From NCBI GenBank assembly GCA_002364215.1, contig DEXQ01000015.1, positions 156,158-220,157 of the forward strand: a stretch of DNA of 64,000 nucleotides, in the 5' to 3' direction. The notes below the pieces were generated by a model, which saw only the letters and a list, made by a program, of their open reading frames with translations, made no database searches and was not told the DNA's origin. Source of the DNA: Aequorivita sp. UBA3180. GTDB taxonomy: Bacteria > Bacteroidota > Bacteroidia > Flavobacteriales > Flavobacteriaceae. The position numbers and the translations under genes are program-made. Below, piece after piece: positions 33,183-41,116 of the stretch (its first letter is position 1; the number at the start of each line of letters is the position of its first letter).

Positions 33183-33217
33183 ATAAAAAAACCTACAAGG
33201 CTTTTACCTTGTAGGTT
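33183..33217 (-). terminator. Rho-independent terminator of hppA
   Basis: On the minus strand, a perfect 11-bp stem (AACCTACAAGG / CCTTGTAGGTT) with a 6-nt loop is followed by a T run. It is about 33 bp after the hppA stop. Confidence 0.9.
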
Positions 33218-33249
33218 GTGATTTAGAAATTGAAATTTGGAATTTGCTC

Positions 33250-35742
33250 TTATTCCTTATCCTTTATTTTGATTTTCATTCCCTCCACATCTTTCAATTG
33301 GGCCCGAACTTCCTCTTCGGTACCAGTAAAGGATTTGGTTTCGGTAGTTTCAACACCGTCAACAGTTCTGATGATGGTTACGTTGGCCGTTACTTGATCG
33401 TTGTTATCGTTCTTTAACATTTCAACCACAGTCTCGGTTTTGTTCTTTAGATTTTCACCTCCTTCAATAGCACTACTTTCACCGTTTTCAAGGTATTCCA
33501 CTTGCTTCTCGGTAAGGATGGTTTTGTTGCCCTCGGCATCAATAAAGTAAACTTCTTCGGAAGAGGTTTCAGTAGCCATTGCCACATCGCCGTGGTTTCC
33601 AAGGATTGGAGCGATAACCAACCCAACCAAACACGTAAGTTTAATCAAGATGTTCATAGAAGGGCCTGATGTATCCTTAAATGGATCACCCACAGTATCA
33701 CCAGTTACAGCAGCCTTGTGAGCGTCACTCCCTTTATAGGTCATTTCACCATTGATCATTACACCGGCTTCAAAAGATTTCTTGGCATTATCCCAAGCAC
33801 CACCAGCGTTATTTTGGAAAATAGCCCACATTACACCACTCACACAAACTCCGGCCATATAGCCTCCAAGCGGCTCGGCACCAAATACAAGGCCGATAAT
33901 AACAGGTGTAATAATAGTAAGCAATCCTGGAAGAAGCATTTCCTTCAAAGCAGCTTTAGTAGAAATATCAACACATTTTGCATACTCAGGAGTTCCGGTA
34001 CCTTCCATAATTCCTGGAATTTCACGGAACTGGCGACGTACTTCCTGTACCATTTCCATAGCCGCTTTTCCAACAGATTTCATCGCCATTGCAGAGAAAA
34101 CCACTGGAATCATTCCACCCACGAATAACATAGCAAGTACATCTGCACGGAAGATGTTTATACCATCAATACCCGTAAAGGTTACATATGCGGCAAACAG
34201 AGCCAAAGCTGTCAATGCAGCAGAAGCGATCGCGAAACCTTTACCAACGGCAGCAGTAGTATTTCCAACGGAATCCAAGACATCGGTACGCTCACGTACT
34301 TGTGGATCCAGTTCGCTCATTTCAGCAACACCACCTGCATTATCGGCGATAGGGCCGAAAGCATCAATAGCAAGCTGCATAGCTGTAGTAGCCATCATTG
34401 CTGAAGCGGCCAAGGCAACCCCGTAAAAACCTGCAAGTTCGTAAGAACCGTAAATTGCAGCTGCAAAAAGAATTACAGAAGCAAAAGTAGATTTCATCCC
34501 CACTGCAAGACCTGCAATAATATTGGTAGCTGCTCCGGTAGAAGAATTAGTTACAATATCCATTACCGGTTTTTTACCCAAGCTTGTGTAATAAGCAGTA
34601 ACGAAAGAAATAAGTGCCCCTACGGCCAGACCAATACAGGCAGCCCAGAACACATTGATGGAAGCGATGGTTTTGTAGCCTTCGCCGAAAAATTTCATAT
34701 TCATAGTTTCTGGAAGCATCCAGTCTATTAAAAACCAACTGGCGATAAGCGTAAGGATAATCGCTGCCCAGTTACCAGTGTCCAAGGCTTTCTGAACTTG
34801 GGATTCTTTGGCGTCGTTGTTTTTAATGCTTACGAAGAAAGTACCTATAATAGAGGCAAGAATACCTACACCCGCAATTACAATAGGCAAAAGGATTGGC
34901 CCCATATTATTGAAACCATCGGTAAACGGCATATCCAAAGACATATCGCGGATTACATAGTTACCCAAGACCATGGCAGCAAGTACAGTAGCCACATAAC
35001 TTCCGAAGAGGTCAGCGCCCATACCCGCTACGTCACCCACGTTATCGCCTACGTTATCGGCAATGGTTGCAGGGTTACGCGGATCATCCTCGGGAATACC
35101 AGCTTCCACCTTACCTACAAGGTCAGCGCCTACGTCGGCAGCTTTTGTATAGATACCACCACCCACACGGGCAAAAAGCGCAATACTTTCGGCACCTAGG
35201 GAGAAACCTGCAAGGGCTTCAAGCACGATGGTCATTTCATCATAAAAATTTAAAGGGTCGGTTCCAATAAATTGGCCGATAAAAAACAGGAAAAACAAGC
35301 TCAATCCCAATACTGCAAGTCCTGCAACACCAAGCCCCATAACGGTACCACCGCCAAAGGAAACTTTAAGTGCCTGCGGAAGGCTGGTTTTGGCAGCTTC
35401 GGCAGTACGCGCGTTTGCATCTGTTGCAATACGCATCCCAATATTTCCAGCCAAGGCCGAAAAGATAGCACCACATATAAAAGCGGGTACAATCATCCAA
35501 CTGGTTGATGGAACCAATTGGGAAACCACAAACAATAATACTGCGGCAATCACTGCAAATACAACTAGCAGACGGTATTCGGCATTTAGAAATGCCAGGG
35601 CACCTTCTTTAATACTTTTAGAGATAAACTTCATACGGTCGCTACCGGCGGGTTGCTTTTTCACCCAGCTCATTTTAACGAGCATAAACAAAAGGCCTAG
35701 TACGGCAAGTGCAATAGGAATAAATATAATGTTCTGTTCCAT
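33250..35742 (-). CDS. hppA: Membrane-bound cation-pumping pyrophosphatase, K+-dependent type, with C-terminal extension
   Basis: This integral membrane pyrophosphatase of 830 aa couples pyrophosphate hydrolysis to Na+ and/or H+ export. The substrate site is complete: DVGADLVGKVEAGIPEDDPR, NVGDNVGDVAGMGADLFGSY and, near the end, TGDTVGDPFKDTSGPS. GNTTAA (rather than GNTTKA) marks the potassium-dependent subclass, in which the sodium pumps lie. After the last membrane helix (LVGLVIAPILG) there is a hydrophilic tail of about 108 residues (about 723-830), rich in Glu/Lys/Thr with a beta-like pattern (NVTIIRTVDGVETTETKSFTG), which most homologues lack as far as I know. The soluble pyrophosphatase gene lies immediately upstream. 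Confidence 0.95.
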   Translation of the reverse strand: MEQNIIFIPIALAVLGLLFMLVKMSWVKKQPAGSDRMKFISKSIKEGALAFLNAEYRLLVVFAVIAAVLLFVVSQLVPSTSWMIVPAFICGAIFSALAGNIGMRIATDANARTAEAAKTSLPQALKVSFGGGTVMGLGVAGLAVLGLSLFFLFFIGQFIGTDPLNFYDEMTIVLEALAGFSLGAESIALFARVGGGIYTKAADVGADLVGKVEAGIPEDDPRNPATIADNVGDNVGDVAGMGADLFGSYVATVLAAMVLGNYVIRDMSLDMPFTDGFNNMGPILLPIVIAGVGILASIIGTFFVSIKNNDAKESQVQKALDTGNWAAIILTLIASWFLIDWMLPETMNMKFFGEGYKTIASINVFWAACIGLAVGALISFVTAYYTSLGKKPVMDIVTNSSTGAATNIIAGLAVGMKSTFASVILFAAAIYGSYELAGFYGVALAASAMMATTAMQLAIDAFGPIADNAGGVAEMSELDPQVRERTDVLDSVGNTTAAVGKGFAIASAALTALALFAAYVTFTGIDGINIFRADVLAMLFVGGMIPVVFSAMAMKSVGKAAMEMVQEVRRQFREIPGIMEGTGTPEYAKCVDISTKAALKEMLLPGLLTIITPVIIGLVFGAEPLGGYMAGVCVSGVMWAIFQNNAGGAWDNAKKSFEAGVMINGEMTYKGSDAHKAAVTGDTVGDPFKDTSGPSMNILIKLTCLVGLVIAPILGNHGDVAMATETSSEEVYFIDAEGNKTILTEKQVEYLENGESSAIEGGENLKNKTETVVEMLKNDNNDQVTANVTIIRTVDGVETTETKSFTGTEEEVRAQLKDVEGMKIKIKDKE

Positions 35743-35780
35743 TATTTAATTAATTTAGATTGGTTTCAAATTTGCGACTG

Positions 35781-35814
35781 CAAAAATAGGGAAATGGTTT
35801 GGGATACGAAACAA
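35781..35814 (-). promoter_or_regulatory. Putative Bacteroidota promoter of hppA
   Basis: On the minus strand TTG (35814-35812), a 23-bp spacer and TATTTTTG (35788-35781) match the TTG/TAnnTTTG pattern. Transcription would start near 35776, about 34 bp before the ATG. Confidence 0.55.
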
Positions 35815-35820
35815 GAAAAT

Positions 35821-35906
35821 GACGTAGGACGATAAGACCTATGACGTAAGACCACAGAATACGAACTATATCCGTCCTACGTCTTATGTCCTAGCGTCTT
35901 ATGTCT
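35821..35906. repeat. Imperfect inverted repeat element (family B), hppA-ppa gap
   Basis: GACGTAGGAC (35821-35830) and GTCCTACGTC (35874-35883) form a perfect 10-bp inverted repeat. The right part (35874-35903) matches 17018-17047 at 26 of 30 bases. It fills most of the gap between ppa and the hppA promoter. Confidence 0.65.
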
Positions 35907-35912
35907 TTTAAA

Positions 35913-36425
35913 TTATATACTGAAATGTCCCTGCACCTCTGGCGTTTCCCTGTAGCGTTTTACACATTGGTTGTAGATTTCGATAGCTTCATTGGCATCA
36001 CCCCAACCGCCAACATCTACTTTTTTCTTCTCTAAGTCTTTATAAACCTGAAAGAAATGCTCTATTTCACGTACTAAATGTGGATTTATGTCGGATAGGT
36101 CATTCAGGCTGCTCCATATAGGGTCAGAGATAGGAACGCATATTACCTTTTCATCGGGACCTTTTTCATCGGCCATATGGAAAACACCTATGGGCTTCAC
36201 TTCCATTACGCACATTGGGAAAGTTGGTTCGCCACCCAATACCAATACATCTAGCGGGTCACCATCAAGCGCCAAGGTTTCAGGTATAAAACCGTAATCG
36301 GCAGGGTACATCATACTGCTGAAGAGCATTCGGTCAAAGCGGATTTTTTTCAGTTCGAAGTCGTATTCGTATTTGTTGCGGCTGCCTTTTGGGATTTCTA
36401 TCAGTACGTCGAAGGTCTTTTTCAT
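35913..36425 (-). CDS. ppa: Inorganic pyrophosphatase, soluble family I
   Basis: This 170-aa enzyme hydrolyses pyrophosphate to phosphate. Family I signatures are present: IPKGSRNKYEYDFELKKIRF, YPADYGFIPETLALDGDPLDVLVL with the metal-binding aspartates, and KVDVGGWGDANEAI near the end. Length is standard. It lies upstream of hppA on the same strand, so soluble and membrane enzymes for the same substrate sit side by side. The repeat element and promoter between them suggest separate transcripts. Confidence 0.95.
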   Translation of the reverse strand: MKKTFDVLIEIPKGSRNKYEYDFELKKIRFDRMLFSSMMYPADYGFIPETLALDGDPLDVLVLGGEPTFPMCVMEVKPIGVFHMADEKGPDEKVICVPISDPIWSSLNDLSDINPHLVREIEHFFQVYKDLEKKKVDVGGWGDANEAIEIYNQCVKRYRETPEVQGHFSI

Positions 36426-36486
36426 TATTTAATTTTTGTTTAAGGGATGCAAAATTAGTCCATTATCACAATACAGCCTTATAAAA

Positions 36487-37887
36487 TTAAACCTTTATCA
36501 ATTTCCACTTTCCTTTTTTGAACCAAAGAATGGCAATTATGGCTATCAATGATTCCGCTAAAGCGATTGCCACAAATACGCCAATGGGACCCCAATCCAA
36601 TACTAGGGAAGTAAAATATGCAAACGGAAGCTGAAACACCCAAAAACAGAAAAAGTTTATAATAGTCGGAGTTTTTGTATCGCCCGCACCATTAAAAGCC
36701 ATAGTAACCGTCATTCCGTATGCATAAAGAAAATACCCAACTGTAACAATCTGCAAACTAAGCGCCCCATATTTCACTACTTCGGGTGCTACACTGAACC
36801 AGCCAATGATTGTCTTGGCAAACAAAAGATAAATAATGGACACAGCAACCATAAAAAAGGCATTGTATTTGGCGGTTTTCCACACAGAGGTCTCGGCCCG
36901 GTCGGGTTGATTGGCTCCCAAATTTTGTCCTACCAAAGTAGCCGCGGCATTGCTTAAACCCCAAGCTGGCATCATGGTAAACATCATAACCCGGATTGCA
37001 ATAGTATAGCCTGCAAGCACTTCACTACCAAATTCGCTTATAATTCGCATTAAAAATATCCAACTACTGGTACCTATAATGAACTGCCCAATTCCCCCAA
37101 GGGAAACGCGGATTAAATTGAACATCACCTTAATGTTCACCACCAAATCCTTAAGACCGAGCTTTATTCTGGTAGCTCCGAAAAAGAGTATATACAACTG
37201 AAATAATACCGCCACTCCCCGCCCGATAGTAGTGGCAATGGCAGCACCTGTTACCCCGTATTCCGGAACAGGCCCCCAACCAAAAATTAAGATAGGGTCC
37301 AGGATAATATTGATAGCATTGGAAAGGATAAGCGTCCACATAGCCATGGCCGCATTGCCGGCACCTCTATAGACCGCATTTATAAGAAACAGCAATACGA
37401 TGGTAAAGTTACCTCCAAATAGAATTTGCGTATAGCGATACCCTTCATCAATTAAATCCTGTTCGCCACCCATTAAGCCTAAGATTTCTTTTGGAAAGAG
37501 TATTCCTAATACGCTTACTATGGAAGAAACAAACACTCCCAAAAAGATAACCTGAACCGTTACACGCCTTGCCCCTTCGGCATCCTTTTCACCTATACGT
37601 CTAGCCACAATGGCTGTTGCGGCCATGCTCAACCCCACGGCCAGGGCATATACAAGCGTGATTACAGATTCTGTAAGTCCTATGGTAGCCACTGCATTGG
37701 TGCTTACTTGCGATACGTATAATATATCTACCAAAGCAAAAATAGACTCCATGCTCATCTCCAAAATCATGGGTACGGCCAGTAAGAAAATGGCTTTTTT
37801 GATACTGGCTTGGGTAAGGTCAATCTCCTTGCCTGCTATGGCCTCCTTTAAAAGAATGAAAAATGATTTTAGCGACTGCGCTGCCAT
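36487..37887 (-). CDS. MATE family efflux transporter
   Basis: This 466-aa, 12-helix inner-membrane protein is of the MATE (NorM-like) group, exporting organic cations or drugs by Na+ or H+ antiport. Two homologous halves are visible. The first has IKKAIFLLAVPMILEMSMESI, VDILYVSQVSTNAVATIGLTES and LSMAATAIVARRIGEKD; the second has TLVGQNLGANQPDRAETSVW and TVGYFLYAYGMTVTMAFNGAGDT. It is a single gene, 61 bp upstream of ppa and co-directional. The substrate cannot be inferred. Confidence 0.93.
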   Translation of the reverse strand: MAAQSLKSFFILLKEAIAGKEIDLTQASIKKAIFLLAVPMILEMSMESIFALVDILYVSQVSTNAVATIGLTESVITLVYALAVGLSMAATAIVARRIGEKDAEGARRVTVQVIFLGVFVSSIVSVLGILFPKEILGLMGGEQDLIDEGYRYTQILFGGNFTIVLLFLINAVYRGAGNAAMAMWTLILSNAINIILDPILIFGWGPVPEYGVTGAAIATTIGRGVAVLFQLYILFFGATRIKLGLKDLVVNIKVMFNLIRVSLGGIGQFIIGTSSWIFLMRIISEFGSEVLAGYTIAIRVMMFTMMPAWGLSNAAATLVGQNLGANQPDRAETSVWKTAKYNAFFMVAVSIIYLLFAKTIIGWFSVAPEVVKYGALSLQIVTVGYFLYAYGMTVTMAFNGAGDTKTPTIINFFCFWVFQLPFAYFTSLVLDWGPIGVFVAIALAESLIAIIAILWFKKGKWKLIKV

Positions 37888-38122
37888 TTAATGTAAACTT
37901 TGCCGTAAATGTATGGAGAAAAATTTGTGAGTGAATGGGCAATCTGGACATTTTAAAAGTATAAGCGACTATTAAAAAGCCAGAATATTTTTTTAAAGCA
38001 GATGATTTAAACCCTCGAAAATCCATCTTCAATTACAAACCACTGTTAAAATCAGGCACGCGCTGAGTGTTAATTAATCGTTATTGCTTTTGCCTAAAAA
38101 GCAGTTGTAATACTATCTAATC
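37888..38122 (+). other. Intergenic stretch with possible small RNA
   Basis: No gene longer than about 15 codons is seen here. It contains a hairpin TGCTTTT-GCCTA-AAAAGCA (near 38086-38104) just ahead of the orphan terminator. Whether it is transcribed is unknown; the terminator is the only argument. A promoter could not be placed. Confidence 0.35.
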
Positions 38123-38169
38123 ATACCCCAATAATCTTTTGTTCCTCAAAAGGTTTGGGGTATTTTTTT
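38123..38169 (+). terminator. Orphan rho-independent terminator
   Basis: ATACCCCAA / TTGGGGTAT forms a 9-bp stem with an inner CTTTTG/CAAAAG stem, followed by T7. It points in the plus direction, but no plus-strand gene lies upstream within this interval (the MATE gene reads away from it). It probably ends an unannotated small RNA or small peptide gene in 37890-38122. Confidence 0.75.
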
Positions 38170-38219
38170 AGAGACATATCTGCTAAAATCGTAGTGCCCC
38201 GCCCATTTCCCAAAAAACG

Positions 38220-38233
38220 TTAACGTACGTTAA
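38220..38233. promoter_or_regulatory. Perfect palindrome upstream of DUF4382 gene
   Basis: TTAACGTACGTTAA is a perfect 14-bp palindrome, partly overlapping a further AACGTT. It lies 107 bp before the DUF4382 start and is a likely operator for a dimeric regulator that is not identified. Confidence 0.5.
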
Positions 38234-38340
38234 TACTTACAATAATTGCGGAGATACTACGCTAATATTGCGGTGTGGCAATGCTTGTCACCCATAACAA
38301 ACAAACCTAAAATAGTATTAACAATAACAAAAAACAATCT

Positions 38341-39291
38341 ATGAAAACAAATGTGATTTACAAATCGATGCTTGCGCTTTTACTAATCGTAGGCTTTGCT
38401 TCATGTAGTGAAGACGATTCTACCGAAACAGATCAATTGGCATATAACGCAGAGGTATATATTACCGATGGCCCAATAGACAATGCCGAAGTAGAAGGGG
38501 TTTTCGTTACTATTGCCGATGTGAAGCTAAACGGTACCAGCTTAGATGGCTTTACAAAAACCACCGTAAACCTACACGCCCTACAAAATGGAAACACCCA
38601 ATTGTTGGGAGATATAGATCTGGCTGCGAACACCTACAACCAAGTTACCTTGGTATTGGACACAGAAAGTGACGCCTCTGGCAATGCTCCAGCGAATTAT
38701 GTACTTACTACTGGCAACACCAAAGTTGAGCTAACTCCAGAAAACAGCACTATTACTGTGAACAGCAATTATGATATTGAAGCCTCCTCTTCAAACCAAA
38801 TAATAATTGACTTTGATTTACGTAAGTCCATAGTTGCAGATGCTGGTAACTCAGGCTATAACTTTGCCGGTCAAGCCCAATTGGAAAACAGTATTAGGGT
38901 AGTAAACGTATTGGATGCGGGTACCATTAATGGAACCGCTACCAATGACACTGGAAACAGCGAGATAAAAACAGTAGCCTATGCATATACCAAAGGTAGT
39001 TATAGCGAAAGCGAAGAAGACGAGAACGCAGCCGGGGTACGTTTTGCCAATGCAGTAACAAGTAGTATGGCCACAGGTGGCAGTAACGAGTTTAGCTTGC
39101 ATTACCTAACGGAAGGAACCTATGAAATTCACTTCGCGTCTTATGAAGACACCAATAGCGATGGCGAGTACGAGTTTACTGGAATGATTGAGGCAGAGGG
39201 CGACTTGGGCCTAGACCTTATGGACGTTATGGTTTCGGCAAACACCGAAGTAACAATCCAAGTGATTTTACTTACCATTCTTGGACTGTAA
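38341..39291 (+). CDS. DUF4382 domain lipoprotein
   Basis: This 316-aa predicted lipoprotein has an N-terminal signal with lipobox (VGFASCSEDD). The first domain, about 30-190, fits DUF4382 (YITDGPIDNAEVEGVFVTIA, VKLNGTSLDGF, LDTESDASGNAPANYVLTTG). The C-terminal part (about 195-316) looks like a carboxypeptidase-regulatory/Ig-like beta domain (GTINGTATNDTGNSEIKTVA, FSLHYLTEGTYEIHFASYED). The protein is strongly acidic and low in lysine, typical of exported Bacteroidota surface lipoproteins. It is a single transcription unit with a strong terminator. Role unknown. Confidence 0.83.
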   Translation: MKTNVIYKSMLALLLIVGFASCSEDDSTETDQLAYNAEVYITDGPIDNAEVEGVFVTIADVKLNGTSLDGFTKTTVNLHALQNGNTQLLGDIDLAANTYNQVTLVLDTESDASGNAPANYVLTTGNTKVELTPENSTITVNSNYDIEASSSNQIIIDFDLRKSIVADAGNSGYNFAGQAQLENSIRVVNVLDAGTINGTATNDTGNSEIKTVAYAYTKGSYSESEEDENAAGVRFANAVTSSMATGGSNEFSLHYLTEGTYEIHFASYEDTNSDGEYEFTGMIEAEGDLGLDLMDVMVSANTEVTIQVILLTILGL

Positions 39292-39313
39292 AACCACATT
39301 TTATAAAACAATT

Positions 39314-39339
39314 AAAACCTCCCAATGGGAGGTTTTTTT
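39314..39339 (+). terminator. Rho-independent terminator of DUF4382 gene
   Basis: A 9-bp stem AAACCTCCC / GGGAGGTTT with a 3-nt loop is followed by a T run. Confidence 0.88.
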
Positions 39340-39483
39340 ATACCTAAAGTGTGAATATCACTTTCAGGAACTCCCAAACTAGAATAGCGAGAAGACGTTC
39401 ATAATAGTAGAAAAAATTTAAGAAGCACCCTTTATATAGTAGCTAACTTTCGCTTACCTTAGCTTTTCTAAAACCACCTATTT

Positions 39484-39717
39484 ATGAAATACTTCAACCA
39501 AAAATTAATTTTGGCAGCAATACCTGTCAGTTTATGTATAGCAGCTTGTGGCGTAACCCGATCCGGAGCTTGCATAGACCCTGCAAAGATAAGTGATGGC
39601 CCCTGCACCATGGAATACAATCCAGTATGTGGTTGCGATGGTAAGACTTATAGTAACCCCTGTGCCTCAGATCGTGCTGGACTTATCTCTTGGAGAAAGG
39701 GGGAGTGCGCGGAGTAG
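39484..39717 (+). CDS. Kazal-type serine protease inhibitor domain lipoprotein
   Basis: This small 77-aa protein has a lipoprotein signal (KLILAAIPVSLCIAAC) and one Kazal-like domain. The domain reads C-MEYNPVCGCDGKTYSNPCAS followed by a final GEC; PVCGCDGKTYSNPC is the classic Kazal core with its cysteine spacing. The domain would be displayed on the outer or periplasmic membrane face and may inhibit serine proteases from predators, hosts or the cell itself. Bacterial Kazal lipoproteins are known in Bacteroidota, with little functional work. It is a stand-alone gene. Confidence 0.88.
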   Translation: MKYFNQKLILAAIPVSLCIAACGVTRSGACIDPAKISDGPCTMEYNPVCGCDGKTYSNPCASDRAGLISWRKGECAE

Positions 39718-39789
39718 TGTCTATGATTAAAAGTAAACTTTTATATGGATTTTTTTATTTTTTTTGTATATTAGTTTTATCCAATTAGG

Positions 39790-39816
39790 AAAGGTATTTA
39801 TAGCATACCTTTTATT
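39790..39816 (+). terminator. Weak terminator after Kazal gene
   Basis: AAAGGTAT / ATACCTTT form an 8-bp stem with a 7-nt loop, followed by a short T-rich tract. It is about 70 bp after the stop. Confidence 0.5.
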
Positions 39817-39849
39817 TCTCAATCGCTCTTATTTTACTTTACGTTAATC

Positions 39850-39920
39850 TGGACTTCACTTGGACCTGACCTGGACTTTATCTGGACATATTTGGGCGTA
39901 AACTGGGAGTGTCTGGGTAG
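39850..39920. repeat. Degenerate 11-bp-period array, left border of accessory island
   Basis: TGGAC occurs at 39850, 39861, 39872 and 39883, exactly 11 bp apart, then decays into TGGGC, TGGGA and TGGGT steps of 10-11 bp. It is non-coding. A second array with the same period lies at 47275-47323, on the other side of the AT-rich island. The rest of 39718-40229 shows no gene or recognised signal. Confidence 0.7.
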
Positions 39921-40229
39921 TATAGCCGAACCTTTCTGGCAACAATCTTCTGTTTGTTAATAAGGGGGCTTGGTCTTCGGGCTGTTTTATTTGCATTGCA
40001 GGTTATCGAAAAATCTTGGTAGTTTCCAAAAATTGATTTAGTTTAGTTTCCGTAGGTGATTTTGAGATGGACTACTGTCTATTTGAAGCACCGTTATTAT
40101 TCAATATTCTCCCCAGTTGATAGCCGCAGGACTTAAAATTTTGTGGGCTACGATTTTTTGATATATAACTGAATTTTCAAGAAGCCACCTCTTTTTTAGG
40201 GTTTGGTTTGATTTATAATAACTTAGACA

Positions 40230-41018
40230 ATGGCAAGGATAAAAAATGACATTTTTAAGTTGACCGGCAGTTTGGGCGGATTGACTTTTAGCCAGGATGA
40301 GCAAGGGACGATTGTGAAGATGAAGGGGGAGGTAAGCAAGAAGAAATTGAGTAAGCGTACCCAGCAGAGCAATATGGAAATGGGCGGGGCGAGCCAAGCA
40401 GCCAAGGTATTGCGAGTGGGGTTCTTAAGGCATGGGAAAGAGTTGGGCGACCGCTATTTTTGTGGCCGATTGAATGGGCTGATGCGAAAAGTTGTGGCCT
40501 TGGGCAGCGGAAAACCTGGGGAACGAAAATTGGATTTGCGCAAACACGGAGGCCTATTAGAGGAATTTGAATTTATAAATGCACGCCCCTTGGTTTACAG
40601 CGTGGGAGGCATAAAGGATAAGCCCATTTTGAACGCGGGTCGGAATGAGGTACAGTGGACCTCACCCCCACTTAACCGGAAGGAACAAATAACTTCGCCC
40701 AAGGGGGCCACACACCTAAAGTTTATACTGCTAGCGGCTACGGTGAGCCATTATGAGTACAGCAACACGAAGAATGCCTATTTGCCTTTGAAGACTAAAT
40801 TTAGGCCCTGTAGCAAGCTTACGGAAAGTGAGCCGATTGCATTGAACCAAAAGACGCTTGGGCCCATAACGCTTAAGTTAACCCTAACAGAAACTGAAGC
40901 CTTGCCTGAAGAAGTGGCTATGGTGTGTGCTGTGGGGGTTGCTTTTTTTAGGAATGTAAATGGGGAGTTGTTGAAGATTAAAGATGCTGGGGGGATGCGG
41001 GTTTTGGGGGTTGGGTAA
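40230..41018 (+). CDS. Conserved hypothetical protein (Bacteroidota), unknown function
   Basis: This 262-aa basic protein has an N-terminus (MARIKNDIFKLTGSLGGLTF, later VSKKKLSKRTQQSNMEMGGA and AAKVLR) that recalls a widespread uncharacterised Bacteroidota family beginning MAR.KG...L.GT.G...F. There is no signal peptide, membrane helix or catalytic motif that I can name. The middle has VVALGSGKPGERKLDLRKHG and the C-terminal half is beta-like (LKFILLAATVSHYEY, ITLKLTLTETEALPEE). Base composition is more G-rich than the restriction-modification genes that follow. It lies just inside the left 11-bp-period array. A role in nucleic acid binding is only a guess from its basic N-terminus. Confidence 0.75.
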   Translation: MARIKNDIFKLTGSLGGLTFSQDEQGTIVKMKGEVSKKKLSKRTQQSNMEMGGASQAAKVLRVGFLRHGKELGDRYFCGRLNGLMRKVVALGSGKPGERKLDLRKHGGLLEEFEFINARPLVYSVGGIKDKPILNAGRNEVQWTSPPLNRKEQITSPKGATHLKFILLAATVSHYEYSNTKNAYLPLKTKFRPCSKLTESEPIALNQKTLGPITLKLTLTETEALPEEVAMVCAVGVAFFRNVNGELLKIKDAGGMRVLGVG

Positions 41019-41116
41019 ATTAGATATCAACAAAAAAAATGTGAAGAAAATTATCAAGATATAAAACTTCTCAATTATATCTTTTATAACTTGTGCGATT
41101 GAACAATTCAGATAAA

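Noticed and set aside
39850..39920. CRISPR array
   Set aside because: Units are only 11 bp, degenerate and contiguous, with no spacers, and no cas genes are in the window.
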